Below are positions 21,118-29,812 of a stretch of 64,000 nucleotides of DNA, in pieces; positions within the stretch are counted from its first letter, which is position 1; every line of letters starts with the position of its first letter. Origin of the DNA: Pseudomonadota bacterium (GTDB lineage: Bacteria; Pseudomonadota; Gammaproteobacteria; Burkholderiales; JABEVD01); assembly GCA_021802545.1 (NCBI GenBank), contig JAJZRS010000001.1, forward strand, positions 156,822-220,821. The letters are read 5' to 3'. A program made the position numbers and the translations under genes. Below the pieces are notes generated by a model. The model did not search any database. It was given only the letters and a program-made list of their open reading frames with translations, and was not told the DNA's origin.

Positions 21118-23742
21118 ATGAGAAAGCGCGTACCGGAAAACCAGGCCAACGATATCGGCTATCTGTCCAAATTCATGAGCGGGCTGCACTGGGACCAGGA
21201 AAAGCTGCGCGAAATCCAGTCCGTCTACGACAATCTGACCCTGCTCGGGCAACTGCTTTGCGCGGGAACGGACATCACCGGCATGCGCACCGATTTCAAC
21301 AACCTGGCTGGCGTCCTGCTTGACCAACTGGCCCGCGAATTGCGCAAGAAGGCCGTTTTGAGCCTGAGATCGAATTCGCGCATCGCAATCGACATCCTGA
21401 TCAGGAATCTTTTCGAGCGCACGGCCGACATCGGATTCCTTGCGACCGATGCCGATATCCGCGATTTTGCGGAAGCTTACGAAAAAGATCCTTCCTGCGC
21501 GCGGGATTCGGCGAGAATCGCAGCATTGAAGGCGCGCTTCAAGGAGTACGTGAAAAAGTATTCCGTCTACCACAACATCATTCTGCTTTCACCGGAAGGA
21601 AAGATTCTCGTCCAGCTCGACGGGGAAGGATCGGGCAGGATTTCATCCGACCCGCTGGTCGAGGCTTCCTTGAATACGGACCAGCTTTATGTGGAAACTT
21701 TCAGGCAGACCGATCTGCTTCCGGGCGAAGCCTCGCCGCTCATCTATTCGTACAGGGTGATGTCCGAGGACGGCAGCCATCCTGTCGGGGTGCTCTGCCT
21801 CTGCTTCCGCTTCCAGGACGAGTGTCAGCGCATTTTCAGGAGTCTGGTCAGTGAAGACGACTGGACCGTGATCACCATACTCGACGAGGTCGGGCGCATC
21901 ATCGCCAGCAGCGACATCTACCAGTTTCCAGTCGGGGCCAAAGTGGAGCGCGCGGTCGGGGACGAATGCAAGATCGTTCGCTTTGCCGGACGCGAATACC
22001 TTGCGACGACTCATGAAACCCAGGGATACCAGGGATACAAGGGGCCCGGATGGACAGGGCATGCGCTTGCTCCCCTGAACCACGCTTTTGACATGGCGCT
22101 TGCCCACGAACTGGAACAGGTGCCCGAGAGCGTGCTCGAGGGCGTGCTGGAGACGGCGACCCTGTTTTCAAACGAACTGCGCGACATTCCCGTTCGCGCA
22201 GCCAGCATACAGAAAGAACTCAATCGTGCGGTATGGAACGGCAATGTCTGGCTTTCCAGGGACAATTACGCCCTGAACGCCTCATTTGCCAAGGTATTGC
22301 TCTGGGAAATCGGCAGCACCGGGGTGAGGACCAGGAACGTGTTCAGCCAGTCCACAACCAATCTTTACGAGACAGTGGTTTCTTCTGTGCTCTACGACTG
22401 CTCTTCGATGGCCGCGCTCGCGATGGACATCATGGACAGGAATCTTTACGAACGCGCCAACGACTGCCGCTGGTGGGCGCTTACCAGCGCATTCGGCGAA
22501 GTGCTCGCGAAAAACTCTTCGGACGGCAGGGCGCGGCTCACCGAAATACTGAAAGGCATCAACGGGCTGTATACGGTCTATTCCAATCTGCTGATATTCG
22601 ATTCTGCTGCGAGGATCATGGCCGTTTCCAATCCGGCCTACAACGACCTCGTCGGGCAGACGCTGCAGGCCGAATGGGTCAGGCAGACGCTTGGGCTGCC
22701 CGACACCCAGAGCTATTGCGTCTCTTCTTTCGAGAACAGCCATCTCTATGGGAATCACCATACCTACATCTATTCAGCTGCGATCAGGGATAAAGGGGAG
22801 TCCGTCGGCGGGGTGGCGATCGTGTTCGATTCGACGCCCCAGTTCGCTGCGATGCTTCAGGACGCGCTGCCCAGGAGAGAGGACGGCGCGATCGTCGAAG
22901 GGGCGTTTGCCGTTTTTGCAGAGCGGGACGGCCGCATCATCGCCAGCACGGACGACAAGCTTGCTTCCGGGGCGAGGCTCGAAATCGGGCGCGAATTCTT
23001 CAATCTCGGCCGCGGGGAAGGCTGCGCGAACATCATCGAATATCGCGGCCGCTATTATGCGGTAGGTTCGCGCATGTCCTCGGGATACAGGGAATACAAG
23101 AGCGCGGAGGATGGCTACAAGAACGAAGTCGTCGCGCTGGTTTTCGTGCCGCTTTCCGAACGCATTCTCAGTTCCGAAAACAGGCATTCGTTGCGCGCCA
23201 TTGCGAAGGACAACTATTCGATGCGCCGCGCAGAAGGCGAGGAGGCCGTCGAGATCGCGACCTTCTACATCGGAACGGGCTGGTACGGCATCCGTTCCGA
23301 TTGCGTGATCGAAGCCATAGACAGCGAGTTCATCACGCCGATACCGGGGATGCCGGCCTGGATCAAGGGATGCATGCTTTACCAGGAGCAGGCCATCACC
23401 ATCTTCGACCTTTCCGACTTTCTGCACGGAGCAGCTCCATCGCCTGCGAAGTCGACGCAGATCGTGGTGATCAGGATGCCGGGACAGCGTTCAAGTTTCG
23501 GCATCCTGGTGGACGAGCTCGGAGACATACCCGAGATCGCCGCATCGCGCATCGAGCCCGTGCCGTCCATGATGTTCGGTTCGGGATCCTTGACGGAAAG
23601 CCTGGTGAAGCCCCATGCGGATGACGCAGAAAAGCGCATCCTGATCATCCTTTCCGCTGACAGCATCAGGCAGCGCCTGTCCAACCTGAACGTGGTGGGC
23701 GAATCTCAGCGTGTCCTGGTGGGGGAACTCGAGACGAGGTGA
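21118..23742 (+). CDS. Tandem cache-like sensor repeats with C-terminal CheW domain
   Basis: An 874-aa protein with no obvious membrane span or signal peptide. Two homologous sensory units can be aligned: the first includes RNLFERTADIGFLATD and YHNIILLSPEGKILVQ, the second DRNLYERANDCRWWALT and YSNLLIFDSAARIMAV. Each continues into a cache-like region ending in GYQGYKGPGW or GYREYKSAEDGY. From about residue 705 a CheW domain follows (IATFYIGTGWYGIRSDCVIE, IPGMPAWIKGCMLYQ, FGILVDELGDI). CheW couples receptors to the kinase CheA. The ATG at 21118 was chosen from GAGGG and the sigma-54 start site. It overlaps convergent ackA by 37 bp. Confidence 0.85.
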   Translation: MRKRVPENQANDIGYLSKFMSGLHWDQEKLREIQSVYDNLTLLGQLLCAGTDITGMRTDFNNLAGVLLDQLARELRKKAVLSLRSNSRIAIDILIRNLFERTADIGFLATDADIRDFAEAYEKDPSCARDSARIAALKARFKEYVKKYSVYHNIILLSPEGKILVQLDGEGSGRISSDPLVEASLNTDQLYVETFRQTDLLPGEASPLIYSYRVMSEDGSHPVGVLCLCFRFQDECQRIFRSLVSEDDWTVITILDEVGRIIASSDIYQFPVGAKVERAVGDECKIVRFAGREYLATTHETQGYQGYKGPGWTGHALAPLNHAFDMALAHELEQVPESVLEGVLETATLFSNELRDIPVRAASIQKELNRAVWNGNVWLSRDNYALNASFAKVLLWEIGSTGVRTRNVFSQSTTNLYETVVSSVLYDCSSMAALAMDIMDRNLYERANDCRWWALTSAFGEVLAKNSSDGRARLTEILKGINGLYTVYSNLLIFDSAARIMAVSNPAYNDLVGQTLQAEWVRQTLGLPDTQSYCVSSFENSHLYGNHHTYIYSAAIRDKGESVGGVAIVFDSTPQFAAMLQDALPRREDGAIVEGAFAVFAERDGRIIASTDDKLASGARLEIGREFFNLGRGEGCANIIEYRGRYYAVGSRMSSGYREYKSAEDGYKNEVVALVFVPLSERILSSENRHSLRAIAKDNYSMRRAEGEEAVEIATFYIGTGWYGIRSDCVIEAIDSEFITPIPGMPAWIKGCMLYQEQAITIFDLSDFLHGAAPSPAKSTQIVVIRMPGQRSSFGILVDELGDIPEIAASRIEPVPSMMFGSGSLTESLVKPHADDAEKRILIILSADSIRQRLSNLNVVGESQRVLVGELETR

Positions 23743-24782
23743 GAGAGGCAGAGCCCGCGCATCGCGAGTTCCTCGTCGGCTTTGACAACGAGGACGGGCT
23801 TCGATCCTTCCTGTGAAATGTTTTGGAGGCAGGATCGATTGGCTGCCTGATCCAGGGCAAAGCCGAGAAAAGAGAGCGGCGTGACGATTTTTTCGCGGAT
23901 TTCGGCGGCATGCTCGCCTATGCCGCCCGAGAAGACGAGCGCATCTATGCCGCCGGCCTTGGCGGCGAAAGAACCGATCGCTCCTCTGACGGAGCGGCAG
24001 AAATAGTCGATTGCGAAAGCGGCGCCAGGCGTTTTGCTTTCGAGCAGGTCTGTCATCTCCGGGCTTTCTCCGGATAAGGCGAGCAGCCCCATTTCGTGGT
24101 AGACGGCATGCTCAAGCGCCTGCACGTCCATTCTTCTGGAGAGCTCGACCATGACGCCGGGGTCGATGTCGCCGCATCGTGTGCCCATGACGATGCCACC
24201 CGCAGGCGTATAGGCCATGGTGGTATCGACCGATTGCAGGCCTCTCATGAGGCAGAGACTCGCTCCGCTTCCCAGGTGGGCGGCGACGACATGCCCGTTC
24301 GCTGCATCTCCCAGGATCTCCGGGAGCCTGCTCGCGATGTGAGCATAATTCAGGCCGTGGAAGCCGTATCTTTCCATGCCGAATTTGTCCGGAATGGGCA
24401 GCCGTTTCGAAATTTCCGGCATATGGGCGTGGAATGCCGTGTCGAAGCAGGCTATTTGCGGTACATTGAAACGAGCGCAGAGATCTATCCCCATGAGGTT
24501 TCCCGGCAGATGGAGCGGTGCGAGCGGGATCAGGGACTCAAGCCTTTTGCGCTCTTCATCGTCGACCAGCCTTGCCGCGTCCGCGATGTTCCCGCCGTGC
24601 ACGAAGCGGTGTCCGATCAGGTCGGGACGCATTCCGTCGAGGTCGGATGCGAGTTTTTCGAATGCGGCTTCGTGGTTGGAAAGATGCGCGTACCTGAAGT
24701 CGATCCGGTTTCCTGCGGAGAAGAGGCTTGCCTTCAGGGAGGAGGAGCCGCTGTTGACCGTGAGGACGCTCAGGTCGGCCAT
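23706..24782 (-). CDS. ackA: Acetate kinase
   Basis: A 358-aa member of the acetate kinase family, shorter than the about 400 residues of E. coli AckA. Motifs: [16 protein letters not shown] at the N-terminus, HRFVHGG, the catalytic-region [21 protein letters not shown] and [14 protein letters not shown]. It makes ATP and acetate from acetyl phosphate. It overlaps xfp by 13 bp and lies downstream of it, which fits acetyl phosphate supplied by phosphoketolase. No pta is nearby. ATG at 24782 matches the family N-terminus. Confidence 0.94.
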   Translation of the reverse strand: MADLSVLTVNSGSSSLKASLFSAGNRIDFRYAHLSNHEAAFEKLASDLDGMRPDLIGHRFVHGGNIADAARLVDDEERKRLESLIPLAPLHLPGNLMGIDLCARFNVPQIACFDTAFHAHMPEISKRLPIPDKFGMERYGFHGLNYAHIASRLPEILGDAANGHVVAAHLGSGASLCLMRGLQSVDTTMAYTPAGGIVMGTRCGDIDPGVMVELSRRMDVQALEHAVYHEMGLLALSGESPEMTDLLESKTPGAAFAIDYFCRSVRGAIGSFAAKAGGIDALVFSGGIGEHAAEIREKIVTPLSFLGFALDQAANRSCLQNISQEGSKPVLVVKADEELAMRGLCLSHLVSSSPTRTR

Positions 24783-27127
24783 GTCCAGCCATCCGCTTCT
24801 GGCAGATCGACGCCGTTTTCGTAAGCGTAGTTGCGGCACTCGATTCGCCTGTTGAGCATCCTTTCCTTGACATGCGCGCCAGCCACTTTCAACGCAGGCA
24901 CACGGTCGATCACGTCGATCACCAGGCTGAATCGGTCGATCTGGTTCTGGATGGCCAGTTCCAGCGGCGTATTGATGCTCCCTTTTTCCTTGTAGCCGCG
25001 CACATGGAAGTTCCTGTGATTGTTGCGGCGATAGGCGAGCCTGTGGATCAGCCAGGGGTAGCCGTGGAAATTGAACATGACGGGTTTGTCGACGGTGAAC
25101 AGGCTGTCGAAGTCCCGGTCGGACAGGCCGTGCGGGTGCTCGGCCTCGGGGGTGAGCTTGTAGAGGTCGACCACGTTGATGAAGCGGATCTTGAGATCGG
25201 GAAAATTCTCGCGCAGGAGCAGCGTGGCTGCAAGCGCTTCCTTCGTCGGTATGTCGCCTGCGCTCGCCATGACGACGTCGGGCTCAACCCCTTCATCATT
25301 GCTCGCCCATTCCCAGATACCGATACCCTTCGTGCAGTGCTTCATTGCTGCATCGATGTCCAGATATTGCAGGTGCTTTTGCTTGTCGCTGACGATGACG
25401 TTGATGTAGTTCACGCTCTTCAGGCAATGATCGGCCACGCACAGCAGGCAGTTTGCATCGGGCGGCAGATAGATGCGCGTCACCGCCGGGCTCTTGTTGA
25501 CGACAAGATCAAGGAAGCCTGGGTCCTGGTGAGTGAATCCGTTGTGGTCCTGCCGCCATACCGTGGACGTGATCAGGAGATTCAGCGAGGAAACGGGGAT
25601 GCGCCAAGGCACTTCATTGGTCATGGCGAGCCATTTTGCATGCTGGTTGAACATCGAATCGATGACATGGACGAAGGCTTCGTAGGTGGAAAAGAAGCCG
25701 TGGCGCCCGGTCAGCAGATAGCCTTCAAGCCAGCCTTCCAGCGTATGCTCGGAAAGCATTTCCATCACGCGCCCGTCCGGGGAAAGTTCGCCCCCGTCTG
25801 AATCTTCGGGAAGAAAATCGGCCAGCCAGGTTTTCTTGCTGACTTCGTAGATGGCGTCGAGCTTGTTCGAAGTGTTCTCGTCCGGGCCGAATACGCGGAA
25901 ATGGCCCAGGTTGTCGACCATGATGTCTCTCAGGAATCGGCCCAGCGGGCGTGTATTTTCGGCGGCATCCGACCCGGGGGAAGCCACCTTCACCGCGTAA
26001 TTCCTGAAATCGGGCAATCTGAGCGCTCTGCGCAGCAGTCCGCCGTTCGCGTGGGGGTTCGCACTCATGCGGCGTTCTCCTTTTGGTGCGAGCGCCTTCA
26101 ATTCGGGAATCAGTCTGCCATCGTCGTCGAACAGCTCATCAGGCCTGTAGCTTCTGAGCCAGGATTCGAGTTGGGCAAGATGCTCCGGATTGCCCATATT
26201 CGGGATGGGTACCTGGTGTGCGCGCCAGAATCCTTCCACCTTCCTTCTGTCCACTTCCTTGGGGCCTGTCCATCCCTTGGGGGAACGCAGCACGATCATC
26301 GGCCAGCGCGGACGGGAAGGAATGCCGGCCTCCCTCGCTTCCTTCTGGATGCGCCTGATTTCCAGCACGCAGGCCTCCATGGTTTCCGCCATCTTTTCGT
26401 GCATCTGGATCGGGTCGCTGCCTTCGACGAAATGGGGTGTCCAGCCATAGCCCTTGAAAAGATCTTCCAGTTCTTCGTGCGAGATGCGCGAAAGGATGGT
26501 GGGGTTGTTGATCTTGTAGCCGTTGAGGTGCAGGATGGGCAGGACGGCGCCGTCCCGCACCGGGTTGAGAAACTTGTTGGAATGCCATGAAGTCGCGAGC
26601 GGGGCCGTTTCGGACTCCCCGTCTCCGACCATGACCGTGACGATCAGATCGGGATTGTCGTAGGCTGCACCGAAAGCGTGGGAGACGCTGTAGCCGAGTT
26701 CTCCGCCTTCATGGATGGAACCCGGCGTCTCAGGGGTGCAGTGGCTGCCTATCCCGCCCGGGAAGGAGAATTCCTTGAAAAATTGGCGCAAGCCTTCGAC
26801 GTTTTCACCCTTGTTGGGGTAAGTTTCGCTGTACGTGCCTTCGAGATAGACGGGGCCGAGCACGCCCGGCGCACCGTGACCGGGGCCGGCCATGAAGATG
26901 GCGTTGAGATCGTACTTGTTGATCAGGCGGTTCATGTGCAGGTAGGTGAAGGCGAGCCCGGGGCTCGATCCCCAGTGGCCGAGCAGGCGCTTCTTGATGT
27001 GCTCGAGCTTGAGCGGCTCTCTGAGCAGCGGATTGTCGCGCAGGTAGATCATGCCTGCCGCCAGGTAGTTGCTCGCTCGCCAGAGTGCATCGATGTTCCT
27101 GATTTCTTCTTGGGTCAGTAAAGACAT
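24770..27127 (-). CDS. xfp: Xylulose-5-phosphate/fructose-6-phosphate phosphoketolase
   Basis: A 785-aa thiamine diphosphate enzyme of typical length. The N-terminal domain has [18 protein letters not shown] and the TPP/Mg motif [14 protein letters not shown] ending in NGYKINNPT. The central domain has [19 protein letters not shown], and the C-terminal domain has [17 protein letters not shown]. It splits Xu5P or F6P with phosphate into acetyl phosphate plus GAP or E4P without ATP use or CO2 loss. It lies 12 bp after glgP and overlaps ackA. Confidence 0.96.
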   Translation of the reverse strand: MSLLTQEEIRNIDALWRASNYLAAGMIYLRDNPLLREPLKLEHIKKRLLGHWGSSPGLAFTYLHMNRLINKYDLNAIFMAGPGHGAPGVLGPVYLEGTYSETYPNKGENVEGLRQFFKEFSFPGGIGSHCTPETPGSIHEGGELGYSVSHAFGAAYDNPDLIVTVMVGDGESETAPLATSWHSNKFLNPVRDGAVLPILHLNGYKINNPTILSRISHEELEDLFKGYGWTPHFVEGSDPIQMHEKMAETMEACVLEIRRIQKEAREAGIPSRPRWPMIVLRSPKGWTGPKEVDRRKVEGFWRAHQVPIPNMGNPEHLAQLESWLRSYRPDELFDDDGRLIPELKALAPKGERRMSANPHANGGLLRRALRLPDFRNYAVKVASPGSDAAENTRPLGRFLRDIMVDNLGHFRVFGPDENTSNKLDAIYEVSKKTWLADFLPEDSDGGELSPDGRVMEMLSEHTLEGWLEGYLLTGRHGFFSTYEAFVHVIDSMFNQHAKWLAMTNEVPWRIPVSSLNLLITSTVWRQDHNGFTHQDPGFLDLVVNKSPAVTRIYLPPDANCLLCVADHCLKSVNYINVIVSDKQKHLQYLDIDAAMKHCTKGIGIWEWASNDEGVEPDVVMASAGDIPTKEALAATLLLRENFPDLKIRFINVVDLYKLTPEAEHPHGLSDRDFDSLFTVDKPVMFNFHGYPWLIHRLAYRRNNHRNFHVRGYKEKGSINTPLELAIQNQIDRFSLVIDVIDRVPALKVAGAHVKERMLNRRIECRNYAYENGVDLPEADGWTWPT

Positions 27128-27139
27128 GGTGCTCTTCCT

Positions 27140-29629
27140 TTAGGGTGCCGATGGGACGATGGGTTTGATTTTCCATACCTGCTCGGCATATTGCATGACC
27201 GTTCTGTCGCTGGAGAACTTCCCCATGTTGGCAATATTCAGAATGGCCCGTTTCAGCCATTCTTCCCGATCCGTGTAGAGGGCTTCGACTTCCTTCTGCA
27301 CGGCGACATAGGAGGCATAATCGGCAAGCAGCATGAAACTGTCTCCATGATACAGGAGCGCATCGACAATGGGCCTGAACCTGTCGGGCTCGTCGATTGA
27401 AAAGAAGCCAGAACCGATCATGCTCAGGACCCTGCGCAGTTCGAGATCCGATTGGTAGATGTCGAACGGGCGGTACCCGTTCTTTCTGATCTTCTCGACT
27501 TCCTCGGCGTCGAGACCGAAAATGAAAATGTTTTCCGCGCCTACTTCACGCATGATCTCGATGTTTGCGCCATCCAGGGTGCCAATGGTGAGCGCGCCGT
27601 TCAAGGCCAGTTTCATGTTGCCCGTGCCGGATGCTTCCGTGCCTGCGGTCGAGATCTGCTCGGAAAGATCGGCCGCCGGCACGATGCCTTCCGCAGCGGA
27701 AACCCCATAATTGGGTATGAACACGACCTTGAGCCGGTCTGCGGTTGACGGGTCGTTGTTGACGATGTCGGCTACATCGTTGATGAGCTTGATGATCAGC
27801 TTGGCCATGGCGTAACCGGGGGCGGCTTTTCCGCCGAAGATCACGGTGCGCGGCACGGTTTCCTCTCCGTCCTTGATCCTGTTGTAAAGCGTCACGACAT
27901 GAAGAATGTTGAGCAGCTGACGTTTGTACTCGTGGATGCGCTTGATTTGCACGTCGAAAAGCGAATACGGGTTGATTTCGATGCCGTGCTTCTCCTTCAG
28001 CATGCCGGCGAAGCGCATTTTGTTCGCATGCTTGATGTCCGAGAATTGCTTGCGAAAGCGCCTGTCTTCAGCAAGCGGAATCAGCTGCTGAAGCTGACTC
28101 AGGTCGTTGATCCATCCTTCTCCGATCTCGCTCGTGATGAGAGAAGAAAGCAGCGGGTTGGCCTGATTCAGCCAGCGGCGCGGCGTGATGCCGTTGGTCA
28201 GATTGATGATTTTGCCCGGATAGAATCGCTCGAAATCGGAAAAAATCGTTCTTTTCATCAGTTCCGTATGGATCGCGGCCACGCCGTTGACCTTGTGGCT
28301 GCCGATGATGGCGAGGTGCGCCATCCTGATCCGCTTGGATCCGGTTTCGTCGATGATGGACATGCGTTGCAGAATATCCGTATCGCCCGGATAGTGATGC
28401 ATGACGTCCCTGAGAAAGCGGTAGTTGATTTCGTAGATGATCTGAAGGTGGCGGGGAAGGACGCGCTCAAAGAGTTCCACTGGCCAGGTCTCGAGCGCTT
28501 CGGGCATCAGGGTATGGTTCGTGTAGGAGAAGGTGCGTGTCGTGATGCACCACGCGTTTTGCCATTCCATGTGATGCACGTCGATCAGGATGCGCATCAG
28601 CTCGGCAATGGCGACGGACGGGTGGGTGTCGTTCAGCTGGATGGCGATTTTGTCCGGGAGATCTTCCAGGCTGGAGTGAGTGTTCAGGTAGTGGGCGAGG
28701 ATATCCTGCAGGGAAGCGCTGACGAGGAAGTACTGCTGCTTGAGGCGCAGCTCGTGCCCGACCGCGGTTGAATCGTCGGGATAGAGCACCTTGGATATGT
28801 TTTCGGATTCGTTCTTCTTTTCGACTGCCTTGATGTAATTCCCTTCGTTGAAGTAATGCAGATCGAACTCGCGGGTCGCATGGGCGGACCAGAGCCTGAG
28901 GTTGTTGACCATGTCGGTTCCATGGCCGGGTATGGGGGTGTCGTAGGCCATGGCCAGCACGTCATCGCTATCCAGCCAGTGGTACCTGATCATGCCGTTT
29001 TCGTCTTCCAGGGCGGCCACTTTCCCATTGAAGCTGACGCGATAGAGCACCTCCGGACGCTGGAATTCCCAAGGGTTGCCGTAGCGGAGCCAGTTGTCCG
29101 GATGCTCGACTTGTCTGCCGTCCTCGATGTGCTGGGAAAACATGCCGTATTCGTAGCGGATGCCGTAGCCGTAACCGGGGAGATTGAGCGTGGTCATCGA
29201 ATCCATGAAGCAGGCGGCAAGCCTTCCCAATCCCCCGTTGCCGAGCGCCGCATCGTATTCCGCTTCGCTCAAATCATCGAGGTCGATGCCCAATTCCTTG
29301 AGCGCCGATCGATACTCGCGTTCGCAGCCCAGGTGCTGCAGGCTGTTCATCAAGGTTCTGCCCATGAGAAATTCCATGGAAAAATAATAGACCTGCTTCG
29401 CATCCTGCATCTTGCAAGAACGCTTGGTTTCGATGCGCCTGTTGATGAGCTGATTCCTGAGCGCATAGGCGGTGGTGTAAAGCCAATCACGTTCGGTGGC
29501 CACCAGATGGTCCTTGCCTACTTCGCCGGTCAGTCGTTTGTAGAGATCGTCCTTGATCTCGTCTGTGGAAAAATTGCTCTTCGAAAAGGGGATGGGATTT
29601 TCGACAGCGAGTTCCAGTTTTTTTGGCAT
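27140..29629 (-). CDS. glgP: Glycogen/alpha-glucan phosphorylase
   Basis: An 829-aa enzyme that releases glucose-1-phosphate from glycogen. The N-terminus has GRTLMNSLQHLG and NGGLGRLAACFMDS; the C-terminus has the pyridoxal phosphate region VFIPNYGVSAAEGIVPAADL and EASGTGNMKLALNGALTIGT with the Schiff-base lysine in GNMK. The ATG at 29629 gives the usual N-terminus. An ATG at 29680 is also preceded by AGGATGG and would add 17 residues, so the start is not certain. First gene of the glgP-xfp-ackA operon. Confidence 0.95.
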   Translation of the reverse strand: MPKKLELAVENPIPFSKSNFSTDEIKDDLYKRLTGEVGKDHLVATERDWLYTTAYALRNQLINRRIETKRSCKMQDAKQVYYFSMEFLMGRTLMNSLQHLGCEREYRSALKELGIDLDDLSEAEYDAALGNGGLGRLAACFMDSMTTLNLPGYGYGIRYEYGMFSQHIEDGRQVEHPDNWLRYGNPWEFQRPEVLYRVSFNGKVAALEDENGMIRYHWLDSDDVLAMAYDTPIPGHGTDMVNNLRLWSAHATREFDLHYFNEGNYIKAVEKKNESENISKVLYPDDSTAVGHELRLKQQYFLVSASLQDILAHYLNTHSSLEDLPDKIAIQLNDTHPSVAIAELMRILIDVHHMEWQNAWCITTRTFSYTNHTLMPEALETWPVELFERVLPRHLQIIYEINYRFLRDVMHHYPGDTDILQRMSIIDETGSKRIRMAHLAIIGSHKVNGVAAIHTELMKRTIFSDFERFYPGKIINLTNGITPRRWLNQANPLLSSLITSEIGEGWINDLSQLQQLIPLAEDRRFRKQFSDIKHANKMRFAGMLKEKHGIEINPYSLFDVQIKRIHEYKRQLLNILHVVTLYNRIKDGEETVPRTVIFGGKAAPGYAMAKLIIKLINDVADIVNNDPSTADRLKVVFIPNYGVSAAEGIVPAADLSEQISTAGTEASGTGNMKLALNGALTIGTLDGANIEIMREVGAENIFIFGLDAEEVEKIRKNGYRPFDIYQSDLELRRVLSMIGSGFFSIDEPDRFRPIVDALLYHGDSFMLLADYASYVAVQKEVEALYTDREEWLKRAILNIANMGKFSSDRTVMQYAEQVWKIKPIVPSAP

Positions 29630-29663
29630 GTTCGATCTCTTTGATATTGGATATTGGCCGGGA

Positions 29664-29702
29664 TAGGATGAAGCATTCATTTGACCATCCTATTTTTTTT
29701 TT
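29664..29702. other. Hairpin with T10 tract in the glgP leader
   Basis: On the + strand TAGGATG (29664-29670) pairs with CATCCTA (29686-29692) around a 15-base loop and is followed by ten Ts (29693-29702). No + strand gene ends here, so it is not an obvious terminator. In the glgP (minus) transcript the same stem would hold the AGGATGG Shine-Dalgarno, and the loop the alternative ATG at 29680. Confidence 0.4.
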
Positions 29703-29812
29703 GTTGCACGCGAATGAAACATCCAGTGGATGCCCTATGACCATAGAAAGATTGATTAACTGTCCGCAATAAAGTAATCTCGATCACATTTTGGAAGCCG
29801 AATGACTAGAGA

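Noticed and set aside
29752-29780. TTGATT-N17-TAATCT upstream of the GGDEF-EAL gene
   Set aside because: Only four of six -35 and three of six -10 bases match; too weak.
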